A stretch of DNA of 64,000 nt from Pseudomonas sp. P5_109 (GCF_034009455.1 NZ_CP125380.1:6615001-6679000), one strand, 5' to 3'. Counted from the first letter of the stretch, positions 1 to 9,578 are shown. Made by a program: numbers and translations. Notes: generated from the letters alone by a model not told the origin.

Positions 1-105
1 GTCAGTGGTTCGATGACGGCGGGGGCGATTACCAGTCAGGTGATGCAGCAGACTGATAAGGCGCTGCTGGATTCGGATGAGCATTCGGAGTTGGCTCACG
101 CTTAA
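1..105 (+). CDS. C-terminal end of an unidentified protein (partial)
   Basis: An open frame runs from the first base to TAA at 103-105. It encodes 34 residues ending in DEHSELAHA. The rest of the gene lies outside the window. The fragment is too short to assign a family. It ends just before a REP pair that separates it from convergent folA. Confidence 0.5.
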   Translation, partial: VSGSMTAGAITSQVMQQTDKALLDSDEHSELAHA

Positions 106-130
106 GTCTTTCAGCGACTGAGCCGGCCTC

Positions 131-206
131 TTCGCGAGCAAGCCCGCTCCCACAGGGGATTTGTGTCGATCACAGATCCAATGTGGGAGCGGGCTTGCTC
201 GCGAAG
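131..206. repeat. REP pair (REPIN-like)
   Basis: Two inverted copies of the Pseudomonas REP palindrome (TTCGCGAGCAAGCCCGCTCC and its complement) flank a short spacer. The pair lies between the converging partial gene and folA. The spacer is almost identical to that of the pair at 3580-3655. Confidence 0.9.
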
Positions 207-209
207 CTT

Positions 210-722
210 TTAAGCTTTTTCCCAGACTTCGAAGCTGTATGCCGGCTTATCGCCTTCCGCCGGATTCGGAACATTCGAAACCAGTTTCCACTGGTTCAAA
301 TCAAACTCCGGAAACCACGCATCCCCTTCCGGGCTCAGCGCCACGCGGGTCAGGTACAAGCGATCGGCCTGCGCCATTCCTTGCGCATACAACTGCGCAC
401 CGCCAATCAGCATCAGCTCATCGACGCCCTGTTCCTTCGCCCATTCTTCAGCGCGAATAACGGCAGCTTCCAGCGATGGGTAAACCTCCGCACCTTCCAA
501 CACCAGATCCGCCTGCCGGCTGACCACGATGTTCAAGCGGCCCGGCAACGGCCGACCGAGGGAATCCCAGGTCTTGCGCCCCATGATGATCGGCTTGCCG
601 AGGGTGGTGGCCTTGAAGTATTTGAAGTCCCCCGGCAGGTGCCAGGGCATGCTGTTGTCGACGCCGATCACGCGGTTTTCACCGAGGGCTGCGATCAGGC
701 TGAGGGGGAGTGATTTAGTCAT
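210..722 (-). CDS. folA: Dihydrofolate reductase
   Basis: A 170-residue DHFR that reduces dihydrofolate to tetrahydrofolate with NADPH in the cytoplasm, recycling the folate oxidised by thymidylate synthase. The typical N-terminal strand SLIAALGENRVIG is followed by MPWHLPGDFKYFK with the active-site Trp/Asp region, then GKPIIMGRKTWDSLG and the cofactor loop LMLIGGAQLY. The ATG at 722 is chosen because the family begins about seven residues before the first beta strand; the frame upstream is open but has no family similarity. The gene is relevant to the thyA island at 13.8-28 kb because both act in the same folate cycle. Confidence 0.97.
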   Translation of the reverse strand: MTKSLPLSLIAALGENRVIGVDNSMPWHLPGDFKYFKATTLGKPIIMGRKTWDSLGRPLPGRLNIVVSRQADLVLEGAEVYPSLEAAVIRAEEWAKEQGVDELMLIGGAQLYAQGMAQADRLYLTRVALSPEGDAWFPEFDLNQWKLVSNVPNPAEGDKPAYSFEVWEKA

Positions 723-807
723 GCCGGCGAGGATAGCAGAGCCGGGCTTTCGCCGATAAGCGCCACAGCGGTTATGCTCACAGCTCAATTAAGCGACGGG
801 ATGCCGC

Positions 808-2178
808 GTGACTGAACTCAATACCCTCTGGCTGACAGAAACCATTCGACTGCGCGAAGAACACGCAGGTCCCCTGGAAGACCTTGAAGCCAACCGACTG
901 GCCCGCAGCGCGGGCGGCGATTTGCCGTCGCGCATTCAACGCCGGGCCTTGTGGCTGGCTGAACGCGATGGCCTGGCTGCGGCCCTCAAGCACTGGCTGC
1001 AAGGCGCACGCCTGGCGCTGATCGTTATGGCGGTGTTGGCCGTGATCAGCGGCGCCGGCCTGGCCTTCGCGGCAATGGGCGATGGCCTGCACCCGGTGAA
1101 CGTATTCTGGGCCTTGGGCAGCCTGCTCGGGCTCAATCTGATCCTGCTGCTGAGCTGGGCACTGGGCCTGATGTTTGCCGGTGAACATGGCGCCAGCCTC
1201 GGGCGCCTGTGGCTATGGCTCAGTGAAAAGCTCGCCCGGGACGCCAAAGCCGCGCAACTGGCCCCTGCCTTGCTCCTGTTGCTGCAACGCCAGAAACTCA
1301 ATCGCTGGGCCATCGGCGTGCTGGTCAACGGCTTGTGGTTGCTGGCGATGCTCAGTGCCTTGGTGATTCTGCTGACACTGATGGCGACCCGACGCTACGG
1401 CTTCGTCTGGGAAACCACGATCCTCAGTGCCGACACCTTTATTGCCGTCACCCAGGCCCTTGGCGCGCTACCGGCTCTGCTCGGCTTCAGCGTGCCGACC
1501 GAGGAGATGATCCGCGCCAGTGGTGATGCTGCACTGAACATTGAAAGCGCCCGGCAGGCCTGGGCCGCGTGGCTGGTGGGGGTGCTGCTGGTCTACGGCG
1601 TATTGCCGCGCTTGCTGCTCGCACTGTTTTGCCTGTGGCGCTGGAAAGCGGGGCAAACCGCCCTGCGCCTGGACTTGAACCTGCCCGGTTACGCGCAATT
1701 GCGCGAGCGCTTGATGCCTACCAGCGAGCGCCTCGGTGTCAGCGATGCGGCACCGGCGCAATTGCATCGCGTGGAAAGCGGCGTCAGCGAACAGCAAAGC
1801 GACGGCGCGCTGTTGGTTGCCATCGAGCTGGATGACCAGCGCCCGTGGCCGCCGCAATTGCCGAAAAACGTCAGCAACGCCGGCATCCTCGACAGTCGCG
1901 AATCGCGGCACAAACTCCTCGAACAACTGAGCCGCTTTCCCCCGGCGCGCCTGGCCATCGCCTGCGATCCACAGCGCTCGCCGGATCGCGGCAGCCTGGC
2001 CCTGATTGCCGAACTGGCCCGCAGCGCCAGCGCCACCCGCGTGTGGTTGTTGCAGGCACCGCCCGGTGAAGCACTGGACGCCGAGCGCCTGGGCGACTGG
2101 CATGTGGCGCTGCAACAGCTTGAGCTACCGTTTGCCGATTGCGCACCGATGAACTGGCTGGAGACGGGCCATGACTGA
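808..2178 (+). CDS. DUF2868 membrane protein
   Basis: This 456-residue protein begins with GTG. Hydrophobic segments lie at about residues 68-90, 98-122, 165-195 and 250-278, followed by a soluble C-terminal third rich in Ala, Arg and Leu. It matches the DUF2868 family, whose biochemical role is unknown. Its stop overlaps the start of the DUF3482 GTPase gene by 8 nt, so the two are almost certainly co-translated. The pair occurs together in Pseudomonas, and I infer that a membrane protein and a GTPase work together, perhaps at the inner membrane. Nothing here shows a substrate. Confidence 0.85.
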   Translation: MTELNTLWLTETIRLREEHAGPLEDLEANRLARSAGGDLPSRIQRRALWLAERDGLAAALKHWLQGARLALIVMAVLAVISGAGLAFAAMGDGLHPVNVFWALGSLLGLNLILLLSWALGLMFAGEHGASLGRLWLWLSEKLARDAKAAQLAPALLLLLQRQKLNRWAIGVLVNGLWLLAMLSALVILLTLMATRRYGFVWETTILSADTFIAVTQALGALPALLGFSVPTEEMIRASGDAALNIESARQAWAAWLVGVLLVYGVLPRLLLALFCLWRWKAGQTALRLDLNLPGYAQLRERLMPTSERLGVSDAAPAQLHRVESGVSEQQSDGALLVAIELDDQRPWPPQLPKNVSNAGILDSRESRHKLLEQLSRFPPARLAIACDPQRSPDRGSLALIAELARSASATRVWLLQAPPGEALDAERLGDWHVALQQLELPFADCAPMNWLETGHD

Positions 2179-3547
2179 CACCCGCAAGCAGCCTCTGAAA
2201 CTCGCCGTGGTCGGCCACACCAATGTCGGCAAGACCTCGTTGCTGCGTACCCTGACCCGCGACGTCGGCTTCGGTGAAGTGTCCCATCGCCCCAGCACCA
2301 CACGGCATGTCGAGGGCGCACGGTTGTCGGTGGACGGCGAGCCGCTGCTCGATCTCTACGACACCCCGGGCCTGGAAGACGCCATCGCCCTGCTCGATTA
2401 TCTCGAACGTCTGGAACGGCCCGGCGAGCGCCTCGACGGCCCGGCACGGCTGGCGCGTTTCCTCGATGGCAGCGAAGCCCGGCAACGCTTCGAACAGGAG
2501 GCCAAGGTGCTGCGCCAGTTGCTGGCATCGGATGCCGGTCTCTATGTGATCGACGCCCGTGAGCCGGTGCTGGCCAAGTATCGCGACGAACTGGTAGTGT
2601 TGGCCAGTTGCGGCAAACCCTTGCTGCCAGTGCTGAATTTCGTCAGCAGCGCCAACCACCGCGAACCGGCCTGGCGTGAAGCGCTGGCACGGCTGGGCCT
2701 GCATGCCCTGGTGCGCTTCGATAGCGTCGCGCCGCCAGAGGATGGCGAACGCCGACTGTATGAAAGTCTCGCCCTGCTACTGGAAACCGCGCGGCCGCAA
2801 CTGGAGCGCCTGATCGCCGATCAGCAAGCCCAGCGTCTGGCTCGTCAACAAAGCGCAGAGCGATTGATTGCCGAATTGCTGATCGATTGCGCGGCCTGCC
2901 GGCGCAGCGTGGTCAGTGAAGCCGATCAGGAACAACAGGCGATCAGTGAACTGCGCAAAGCCGTGCGCCAGCGTGAGCAGCGTTGCGTCGAGGCCCTGCT
3001 CAAGCTCTACGCCTTCCGCCCACAGGATGCCGCGGCCAGTGATTTGCCGCTGCTCGACGGTCGTTGGGGCGATGACCTGTTCAACCCGGAAACCCTCAAG
3101 CAACTGGGCGTGCGCGTCGGTGGCGGAATCGCTGCCGGCGCGGCGGCCGGGGCCGGGGTCGATTTGCTGGTGGGTGGCATCACCCTCGGCGCCGCCGCAC
3201 TGGCCGGCGCCATCGCTGGCGGCGCCCTGCAAACCGCACGCAGTTATGGCAGCCGTTTGCTGGGCAAGATCAGGGGCCAGCGCGAACTGACGGTGGATGA
3301 CAATGTGCTGCGCCTGTTGGCGCTGCGCCAACGGCAATTGCTGCAAGCGCTCAATGCCCGTGGGCACGCGGCGATGGACAGCATTCAGGTGGCCACGCCC
3401 CAGGACAAGAGCTGGCGCGAAGGCAAACTGCCCGAGGCTTTGCACAAGGCTCGGGCGCATCCGCAATGGTCGTCGCTCAATCCTCATCCAAAGTTGAATC
3501 AGGCGGAGCGGCAGGAGCAGGTTGAGGTGTTGGCGCAGCAGCTTTAG
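2171..3547 (+). CDS. DUF3482 GTPase (Era-like)
   Basis: A 458-residue GTP-binding protein. The N-terminal G domain shows the P-loop GHTNVGKTS near residues 15-23 and a DTPG switch-II motif near residue 60. The C-terminal DUF3482 half contains a long Gly/Ala-rich hydrophobic stretch at about residues 315-355 that could insert in or lie on a membrane. The start overlaps the DUF2868 gene by 8 nt, indicating translational coupling. The cellular role is unknown. A REP pair follows the gene. Confidence 0.88.
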   Translation: MTDTRKQPLKLAVVGHTNVGKTSLLRTLTRDVGFGEVSHRPSTTRHVEGARLSVDGEPLLDLYDTPGLEDAIALLDYLERLERPGERLDGPARLARFLDGSEARQRFEQEAKVLRQLLASDAGLYVIDAREPVLAKYRDELVVLASCGKPLLPVLNFVSSANHREPAWREALARLGLHALVRFDSVAPPEDGERRLYESLALLLETARPQLERLIADQQAQRLARQQSAERLIAELLIDCAACRRSVVSEADQEQQAISELRKAVRQREQRCVEALLKLYAFRPQDAAASDLPLLDGRWGDDLFNPETLKQLGVRVGGGIAAGAAAGAGVDLLVGGITLGAAALAGAIAGGALQTARSYGSRLLGKIRGQRELTVDDNVLRLLALRQRQLLQALNARGHAAMDSIQVATPQDKSWREGKLPEALHKARAHPQWSSLNPHPKLNQAERQEQVEVLAQQL

Positions 3548-3579
3548 CCCTTGGCAATGGTGGTGAGGCGACCGGTCTC

Positions 3580-3655
3580 TTCGCGAGCAAGCCCGCTCCC
3601 ACAGGGGATTTGTGTCAATCACAGATCCAATGTGGGAGCGGGCTTGCTCGCGAAG
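3580..3655. repeat. REP pair (REPIN-like)
   Basis: An inverted REP pair between the ends of two convergent genes. The spacer is nearly identical to that at 131-206, pointing to recent REPIN copying within this genome. Confidence 0.9.
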
Positions 3656-3676
3656 GCAGCGCCTCGGTTCAAAGGT

Positions 3677-4234
3677 TTACGCAGCCAACAGGCGCCACGC
3701 CTTGTCCTTCAACACCGCCAGATCAATCACCGGCACATGCATCTCTTTCGCCAGTTCATCCCACTGACGCATGCGCAGACTCACGGCACACAAAGGATCC
3801 TGCTCGAACGCCTCAGCCTCTTCAGCCGTCATCACCCCACCCTGAAACTCCAGGGTTCGGCGACTGGCTTCACTCAAGCGCTCGTAGTACCCCGGCTCTT
3901 TCAGCGTCAGATAACGCTTGGCCTGCACGTGGTACTCAACCAGCCGCGCCATGCGCTCGCTGAAGCCGGCGCGACGCAGGTAGTCGGCGCCGAGGCGTTC
4001 ATGGCTGACCACGCCGAAGCCGCCCATGTTCTCCGCGCTATCGGCGCAAATATGCCCGATGTCGTGGAAAAACGCCGCAAGCACCACTTCATCGTCGAAG
4101 CCTTCGGCCATGGCCAATTGCGCCGCCTGGGACATGTGCTCGATCTGCGACACCGGCTCGCCGATGTAGTCGCTATCGCCAAAGCGCTCGTACAAACCGA
4201 ACACCTCGGCAATCACTTGCTCTTCACGCTGCAT
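3677..4234 (-). CDS. HD-domain protein of phosphonate catabolism (PhnZ-like family)
   Basis: A 185-residue HD protein with FFHDIGHI (HD motif), an upstream IEHMSQAAQ His and a downstream YHVQAKRYL segment. It matches the phosphonate-operon HDIG family that includes PhnZ, a di-iron oxygenase cleaving the C-P bond of 2-amino-1-hydroxyethylphosphonate. Its ATG shares one base with the stop of the upstream FAD oxidoreductase gene (TGATG), so the two are coupled. The PhnY hydroxylase that normally supplies the PhnZ substrate is not in the window, so the exact reaction is an inference. Confidence 0.85.
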   Translation of the reverse strand: MQREEQVIAEVFGLYERFGDSDYIGEPVSQIEHMSQAAQLAMAEGFDDEVVLAAFFHDIGHICADSAENMGGFGVVSHERLGADYLRRAGFSERMARLVEYHVQAKRYLTLKEPGYYERLSEASRRTLEFQGGVMTAEEAEAFEQDPLCAVSLRMRQWDELAKEMHVPVIDLAVLKDKAWRLLAA

Positions 4235-5367
4235 CAGATTTCCTCCAATACGGTGGCAACGTTGCGTTCAGCCATCGCCGGCCCGACGCTCATGCCGACA
4301 CCGGTGTGCATCAACGCCACGCTCAGGCCTTCTGCCGGACGCAGGAACGAGAACGGTCCCGGCCCCCGTGAACCATAGACGCCCTGCCAGCGTTCGACCA
4401 CTTGCACCTTGCAGCCCAGGGTCTGCTCGGCCAGCTCGATCATCCAGTCGTCGACCTGCTCGGCATTGAAGGGCGAAGGATCGCTGCCGTAGTGGTGGGA
4501 ATCGCCAATGATCAACTCGCCATGGGGCGTCGGGCTGATCAGCAAGTGGATGCCGTTTTCATGCAGGTGTGGCGCGTCCCGCAGAATCTCGGCCTGTACC
4601 GCTGCAGCTTCCGGCAAATCAGCGAAGGCGCCGTAGTGCACGCAACTCAATCCGGTGAGCAAGGCATGTTGCAGGTTCAGATTGATCTGCGGTCGCGCAC
4701 GGAGCATTTGCAGGCGGCAGATTTGCGGATCGAGTTCGGCGATCTGCTCGGCCAGCAAGGTCTGATAATCGTGGCCGGAACAGACGATGATCTGCTCGGC
4801 ATTGAAGCTGCCGGCGGTGCTGTGCAGGCGGCCCGGCTCGATATCGCGGACCAGGGTAGAGAAGTGAAACTTGACGCCCAGGTCGCGGCGCAGGAAGTCG
4901 ATCAACGCCGGAATCGCTTCGCGCGAATACAGCTGCTGGTCGTCCATGCCGTGCAATGCCGCGCGGTGATGGCGGAACTGCCCGCCGTACAAATCGCGCA
5001 AGGCGGCACCGCGCAACAGGTCGACGCGATAACCGTGCTCCACCGCGCGGCCGTCGCAGAAAGCTTCGAGCAGGTGCTCTTGCGCTTCGGTGCGGGCGAA
5101 CAGGTACGAGCCATTGCGCTTGAGTTGCAGGCCGGCAAGCTGCGCCCAATCGCCCCAGATTCCGCGACTGGCACGGGCCAGTTCCAGCATCGGTCCCGGT
5201 GGTTGGCCGGTGACCAGTGCCTGGCCGAAGTTGCGCACCGAAGCGCCGACAGGTGTTGCGCTGCGCTCGAAAACCGTGACCTTGAGACCGCGTTTGGCGG
5301 CTGCATACGCGTGGGACAGGCCCAGGATGCCGGCGCCGACGATCAGCATGTCGTTGTGTTGTGTCAT
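4234..5367 (-). CDS. FAD-dependent oxidoreductase of phosphonate clusters (TIGR03364 type)
   Basis: A 377-residue DAO-family flavoprotein with an N-terminal dinucleotide-binding motif, LIVGAGILGLSHAYAAAKRG, and the C-terminal GVGMSVGPAMAE typical of glycine-oxidase-like enzymes. It belongs to the family repeatedly found in aminoethylphosphonate operons, some members of which oxidise N-alkylated aminoethylphosphonates. The ATG at 5367 is chosen because the longer frame runs into a REP element. It is co-oriented with the downstream HD gene and the upstream transporter genes; a REP pair separates it from the binding-protein gene and may modulate transcript level. Confidence 0.88.
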   Translation of the reverse strand: MTQHNDMLIVGAGILGLSHAYAAAKRGLKVTVFERSATPVGASVRNFGQALVTGQPPGPMLELARASRGIWGDWAQLAGLQLKRNGSYLFARTEAQEHLLEAFCDGRAVEHGYRVDLLRGAALRDLYGGQFRHHRAALHGMDDQQLYSREAIPALIDFLRRDLGVKFHFSTLVRDIEPGRLHSTAGSFNAEQIIVCSGHDYQTLLAEQIAELDPQICRLQMLRARPQINLNLQHALLTGLSCVHYGAFADLPEAAAVQAEILRDAPHLHENGIHLLISPTPHGELIIGDSHHYGSDPSPFNAEQVDDWMIELAEQTLGCKVQVVERWQGVYGSRGPGPFSFLRPAEGLSVALMHTGVGMSVGPAMAERNVATVLEEI

Positions 5368-5395
5368 GGAGTCTTGTCCTGAATGTGGAACTGCC

Positions 5396-5460
5396 TTCGC
5401 GAGCAAGCCCGCTCCCACAGGGGAATGCGTTCCAATGTGGGAGCGGGCTTGCTCGCGAAG
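5396..5460. repeat. REP pair inside the phosphonate cluster
   Basis: An inverted REP pair between the binding-protein gene (ends at 5485) and the FAD oxidoreductase gene (starts at 5367), both on the minus strand. In this position it could act as an mRNA stability element. Confidence 0.88.
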
Positions 5461-5484
5461 AGGCCCTGTCAGTCGATATAGATT

Positions 5485-6510
5485 TTACTTGGCGACGACT
5501 TTCTCGGACTTGCCGTCATAGCGCTTGCGCCATTCGGTCAGGATCTCGTCGCGGTTCTTCGAAGCCCAGGCGAAGTCGTTCTTGATCAGGCGCTGTTCGT
5601 AGTCGGCCGGCAATTCGGTTTGCGGCTTGGCGATGCCAGGCTGGGCGAGTACGGCGAAGTTTTCTTTGTACAGTTCCATCGCCTCAGGGCTGGCGGAGAA
5701 ATCAGCCAGTTTCTTCGCCGCTTCTTCGTGGGCAGTGCCCTTGATCACGGCGGTCGCTTCGATCTCCCAACCCAGGCCTTCCTTCGGCAGGATGATGTCC
5801 AGCGGTGCGCCCTGGCGTTTCAGCTGAACGGCCGGGTATTCGAAGGAAATACCGATCGGGAATTCGCCAGCCGCCGCCAGTTTGCAAGGCTTGGAGCCGG
5901 AGTGAACGTACTGGCCGATGTTCTGGTGCAGGCCGTCCATGTACGCCCAACCCTGCTTCTCGCCGAAGGTTTGCAGCCAAGCGCTGACATCGAGGAAACC
6001 GGTGCCGGACGAGGCCGGGTTGGGCATGACGATCTTGCCTTTGTACTCAGGCTTGGTCAGGTCTTGCCAACTCACCGGCTTGGTCAGGCCCTGCTTCTCG
6101 GCTTCGACGGTGTTGAAGCAGATGGTCGCGGCCCAGACGTCCATGCCGACCCAGGCTGGCGGGTTGGCGGCGTCGCGGTAGTTACCGCCGATCTTGCCCA
6201 GATCCTTCGGCGCGTAGCTTTGCAGCATGCCTTGCTGATCGAGGATCGCCAAGCTGGAAGCCGCCAAGCCCCACACGGCATCAGCCTGCGGGCGTTCTTT
6301 TTCGGCCAGCAGTTTGGCGGTGATGATGCCGGTGGAATCGCGTACCCACTTGATTTCGACGTCCGGGTTGGCCTTCTCGAAAGCCTCTTTGTAGGTCTTC
6401 AGTTGCTCGGCTTCGAGGGCGGTGTACACCGTCAACTCGGTTTTCGCCGCAAAGGCGTTCAGGCTGAAAGCGGTGAGGACAGCAGCGGCCAGGGCCATAG
6501 GCTTGAACAT
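5485..6510 (-). CDS. 2-Aminoethylphosphonate ABC transporter, periplasmic binding protein
   Basis: A 341-residue extracellular solute-binding protein with a signal peptide ending ...LNAFAA before KTELTVYTALEAEQ. The family 1 iron/AEP-type fold is recognisable from LTVYTALEAEQLKTYKEAF, WVRDSTGIITAKLLAEK and SSGTGFLDVSAW. It resembles the PhnS2/AepX group that binds 2-aminoethylphosphonate. The permease and ATPase genes lie directly upstream in the same orientation, and the LysR and HD/FAD genes support phosphonate rather than iron as substrate. The ligand has not been shown from sequence alone. Confidence 0.88.
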   Translation of the reverse strand: MFKPMALAAAVLTAFSLNAFAAKTELTVYTALEAEQLKTYKEAFEKANPDVEIKWVRDSTGIITAKLLAEKERPQADAVWGLAASSLAILDQQGMLQSYAPKDLGKIGGNYRDAANPPAWVGMDVWAATICFNTVEAEKQGLTKPVSWQDLTKPEYKGKIVMPNPASSGTGFLDVSAWLQTFGEKQGWAYMDGLHQNIGQYVHSGSKPCKLAAAGEFPIGISFEYPAVQLKRQGAPLDIILPKEGLGWEIEATAVIKGTAHEEAAKKLADFSASPEAMELYKENFAVLAQPGIAKPQTELPADYEQRLIKNDFAWASKNRDEILTEWRKRYDGKSEKVVAK

Positions 6511-6549
6511 GATCTTTTCCTGTTTTTTGAGTTGAGGGGTTGTGCAGAT

Positions 6550-8274
6550 TCAATGACCGGGCGCGGTCTGCCGCCAGGCTTGTGAGCGGCGCAGCAAACC
6601 GCGCGAAGCCCAGGCCAGCAGCAGGGAAACGCCCGCCGAGGTAATCAGGATCAGGGTCGACATCGCTGCCGCACCGCCGACGTTGCCGGCGTCGTCCATG
6701 TTCAGCACCGCCACCGCCGCGAGGATGGTGTCGGGGCTGTAGAGGAAGATCGCCGCCGAGACGGTGGTCATGGCCGAGACGAACAGGTAGCGCACGATGT
6801 CCAGCAGCGCCGGCAGGCAGATCGGCACGGTGACGCGCAGGTAATGGCGGTACAGCGGCGCCTTGAGCGACAGCGCGGCGGCTTCGAACTCGGCATCGAG
6901 TTGGCGCAGCGCGGTGGTGGCGGTCATTTGCGCGGTGGTCAGATAGTGCGCAATGGTGCAGACGATCAGCAGCGTCATGGTGCCGTAGAGCACATGCAGC
7001 GGGTTGCCGGTGAGGTTGAAGAAGAAGACGTAACCCAACCCCAGCACCAGGCCCGGCACCGCCATCGGCACGAAGCTGAGCATGCGCAAGGTCAGGTTCA
7101 AGCCGCGCTGGCCTTTGGTTTTTTCCATCAGGTAGGCGCCGGTGAAGATCAGCAGGCTGCCGATCAACGCCGTGCCCAAGGCCATCTTCAGGCTGTTGCC
7201 GTAGGCCAGCCAGCCACCGCCGGCGGTTTCGTTGAACTGGTAATGATTGAGCGACAGCGACAGGTTGTACGGCCAGAACTTCACCAGGGACGAGAACACC
7301 GCCATGCCGAACACCAGCAGCAACGCGGCGCAGATCAACAGGACGATGGCCAGGTAGCAACCATCGCGCAGCTTCGAGGGTGCAGGCTTGAATACCTGGG
7401 CGCGGCCGCTCATGGAGTCACCATGACGTCGACGCAACCAGGCATCGACACCGAAGCTGAACAGCGCGGGTAACAGCAACACCATGCCGATCAACGCACC
7501 GCGACCAAATTGCTGCTGACCCACCACAGCCTTGTAGGCCTCGAGCGCCAGCACTTGATAGTCGCCACCGACCACCACCGGCACACCAAAGTCGGTGATG
7601 GTCAGGGTGAACACCAGGCAGAACGCAGCGAACACCGCCTGACGGGTCGCCGGCCAGGTGATGCTGCGGAAGGCTTTCGCCGGGCTGGCGCCCATGCTGG
7701 AAGCAGCGTCGAACAGCCGCGCATCGGCCAGGGACAAGGCTGACAGCAGGATCATCAGGGCATGCGGAAAGGTGTAGATGACCTCGCCGAGCACAATGCC
7801 CCAGAAGCCGTAGATGTTGTCCGAGAGCAGGCCACGCAACATGCCCTGGTTGCCGAACAGGTAAACAAGGGCGATGCCGGGCAGCATCGACGGCGCCATC
7901 AACGGCAGTAACGAGATGCCACGCCAGATGCCTTTAGCCGGAATCAAGGTGCGCTGCAGGGCGTAGGCAAACAGATAGGCCAGCGGTACGACGATGGCCG
8001 CGACGCTGAGGGAAACCTTCAAGCTATTACCCAGCAACCAGTGAAAGTTTTCGCTGGTTACCAATTCCTTCGCGGCGAGCCAACCACCGCCCTGCCCGGC
8101 CTCAGCGCTGAAACCACGCCAGAAGATCGCCAGCAACGGCATCAACACGGCGACGCCGAGCAACACCAGCAGCAGGACCTTGCCGCCGACCACGAACAGC
8201 CGGTCACCGATCTCGGCACGGGATATCTGCCGAACCTGCTTTTGCGGCAGTGGCAGCGCGATGTTCGCGCTCAT
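6550..8274 (-). CDS. 2-Aminoethylphosphonate ABC transporter, fused permease
   Basis: A 574-residue inner-membrane permease with two fused transport domains, each having about six hydrophobic helices and an EAA-type loop (for example LADARLFDAASSMGASPAKAF in the first half and LDAEFEAAALSLKAPLYR in the second). This two-in-one layout is typical of PhnU2/AepW and of Fe(III) permeases. It overlaps the ATPase stop by one nucleotide (8274), so the two are coupled. It sits between the ATPase and binding-protein genes in a single transcription unit. Confidence 0.88.
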   Translation of the reverse strand: MSANIALPLPQKQVRQISRAEIGDRLFVVGGKVLLLVLLGVAVLMPLLAIFWRGFSAEAGQGGGWLAAKELVTSENFHWLLGNSLKVSLSVAAIVVPLAYLFAYALQRTLIPAKGIWRGISLLPLMAPSMLPGIALVYLFGNQGMLRGLLSDNIYGFWGIVLGEVIYTFPHALMILLSALSLADARLFDAASSMGASPAKAFRSITWPATRQAVFAAFCLVFTLTITDFGVPVVVGGDYQVLALEAYKAVVGQQQFGRGALIGMVLLLPALFSFGVDAWLRRRHGDSMSGRAQVFKPAPSKLRDGCYLAIVLLICAALLLVFGMAVFSSLVKFWPYNLSLSLNHYQFNETAGGGWLAYGNSLKMALGTALIGSLLIFTGAYLMEKTKGQRGLNLTLRMLSFVPMAVPGLVLGLGYVFFFNLTGNPLHVLYGTMTLLIVCTIAHYLTTAQMTATTALRQLDAEFEAAALSLKAPLYRHYLRVTVPICLPALLDIVRYLFVSAMTTVSAAIFLYSPDTILAAVAVLNMDDAGNVGGAAAMSTLILITSAGVSLLLAWASRGLLRRSQAWRQTAPGH

Positions 8275-9350
8275 CAGGCAAACACCTGCAGGCTGCGCGG
8301 TGGCAAGGCGACCATGATCTGCTGGGCGCCAAGGCGCGGCATGGCTTCAGGTGCCAGCTCCGCCAACAGCGCATGACCCGGCAAATGATCGAGCTCGAAG
8401 CTCATGCGGCAGCGGTTGCCGAGGAAGGTTATTTCGCGAACCTTGGCCGGGAACAGGTTTTCCTCGTGCACCAGTGGGTTGACGTTGATCGCTTCCGGAC
8501 GGCAGAACAAACGGCCGGAAGCGGTCTTGGCACTTCCATCGGCCAGACGCATGTTCATCCCGCCGACCTGGGCGTGACTGTCGCTGCTGCGCTGGAACGG
8601 TAGCCAGTTACCCTGGCCGACGAACTCAGCCACGAATGGCGTGGCCGGGCGATTGTAGATTTCCTGCGGGGTGGCGTATTGCTCGACCTTGCCGTTGTTC
8701 ATCACGGCAATGCGGTCGGCCATCAGCATGGCCTCGTCCTGATTGTGGGTAACCATCAGGGTGGTGATGCCAAGGTTGCGCTGCAGTTGGCGCAACTCGG
8801 TGCACAGATGCTCGCGTACCCGGGCATCGAGGGCCGACATCGGCTCGTCGAGCAGCAACAGCGAAGGCGCCGGCGCCAGGGCGCGAGCCAGGGCGACACG
8901 CTGTTGCTGGCCGCCGGACAACTGGCCGGGGTATTTTTTCTCGCTGCCGCTCAGGCCGACCAGTTCCAGCATCTGACCGACACGTTGGCGAATCTGGTCG
9001 CGGCCATTGCCGGCGAGGCCGTATGCAATGTTCGCTTCGACGGTGAGGTTGGGGAACAACGCGTAGGACTGGAACAGAATGCCGTAGTCCCGCGCCTGGG
9101 GCGCCAGGTGGGAAACGTTGCGATCACCGAGGTATAACTCGCCGCTGTCCTGCTTCTCCAGGCCGGCAATGCAGCGCAGCAAGGTGGTTTTGCCACAGCC
9201 CGACGGGCCGAGCAGACACACCAGCTCACCGGCAGCAACATCGAGGGAAACGTTGTCCAGCGCCGTGAAGGCGCCAAAACGCTTCTGTACGCCGCGCACC
9301 TTCATCGGTGCGCCGGGGTTGGTCAGGGCAGTTGCGATCGAGTTGTTCAT
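8274..9350 (-). CDS. 2-Aminoethylphosphonate ABC transporter, ATPase
   Basis: A 358-residue ABC ATPase. It has Walker A GPSGCGKTT, Q-loop FQSYALFPN, signature LSGGQQQRVALARAL, Walker B LLLLDEPMSALD and a switch His in VTHNQDEA, followed by a C-terminal TOBE-like regulatory region with FCRPEAINVNP. It is the first gene of the minus-strand transporter operon. It matches the PhnT2/AepV group that drives phosphonate uptake. The divergent regulatory space to the left of the LysR gene (9351-9578) contains a REP pair. Confidence 0.9.
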   Translation of the reverse strand: MNNSIATALTNPGAPMKVRGVQKRFGAFTALDNVSLDVAAGELVCLLGPSGCGKTTLLRCIAGLEKQDSGELYLGDRNVSHLAPQARDYGILFQSYALFPNLTVEANIAYGLAGNGRDQIRQRVGQMLELVGLSGSEKKYPGQLSGGQQQRVALARALAPAPSLLLLDEPMSALDARVREHLCTELRQLQRNLGITTLMVTHNQDEAMLMADRIAVMNNGKVEQYATPQEIYNRPATPFVAEFVGQGNWLPFQRSSDSHAQVGGMNMRLADGSAKTASGRLFCRPEAINVNPLVHEENLFPAKVREITFLGNRCRMSFELDHLPGHALLAELAPEAMPRLGAQQIMVALPPRSLQVFA

Positions 9351-9489
9351 GGACGGACCTCATCTAGCAGATGGGGCCATCCTAGAGTTGTAATGAGTCC
9401 GTCATGTGGCAGTAAGGCAAAAACTGCCGATAGTGGTATTCGGGATTTTTGGTTAAGCCTTCAAGCCCTGTGTTGTTTGATCTGGCGCC

Positions 9490-9554
9490 TTCGCGAGCAA
9501 GCCCGCTCCCACAATTGATCACGGTCCCCTGTGGGAGCGGGCTTGCTCGCGAAG
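9490..9554. repeat. REP pair
   Basis: An inverted REP pair between the ATPase start and the end of the LysR gene; both genes are on the minus strand. The spacer differs from the other pairs. Confidence 0.88.
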
Positions 9555-9578
9555 AGGCCAGGACAGGCACCACAAATC

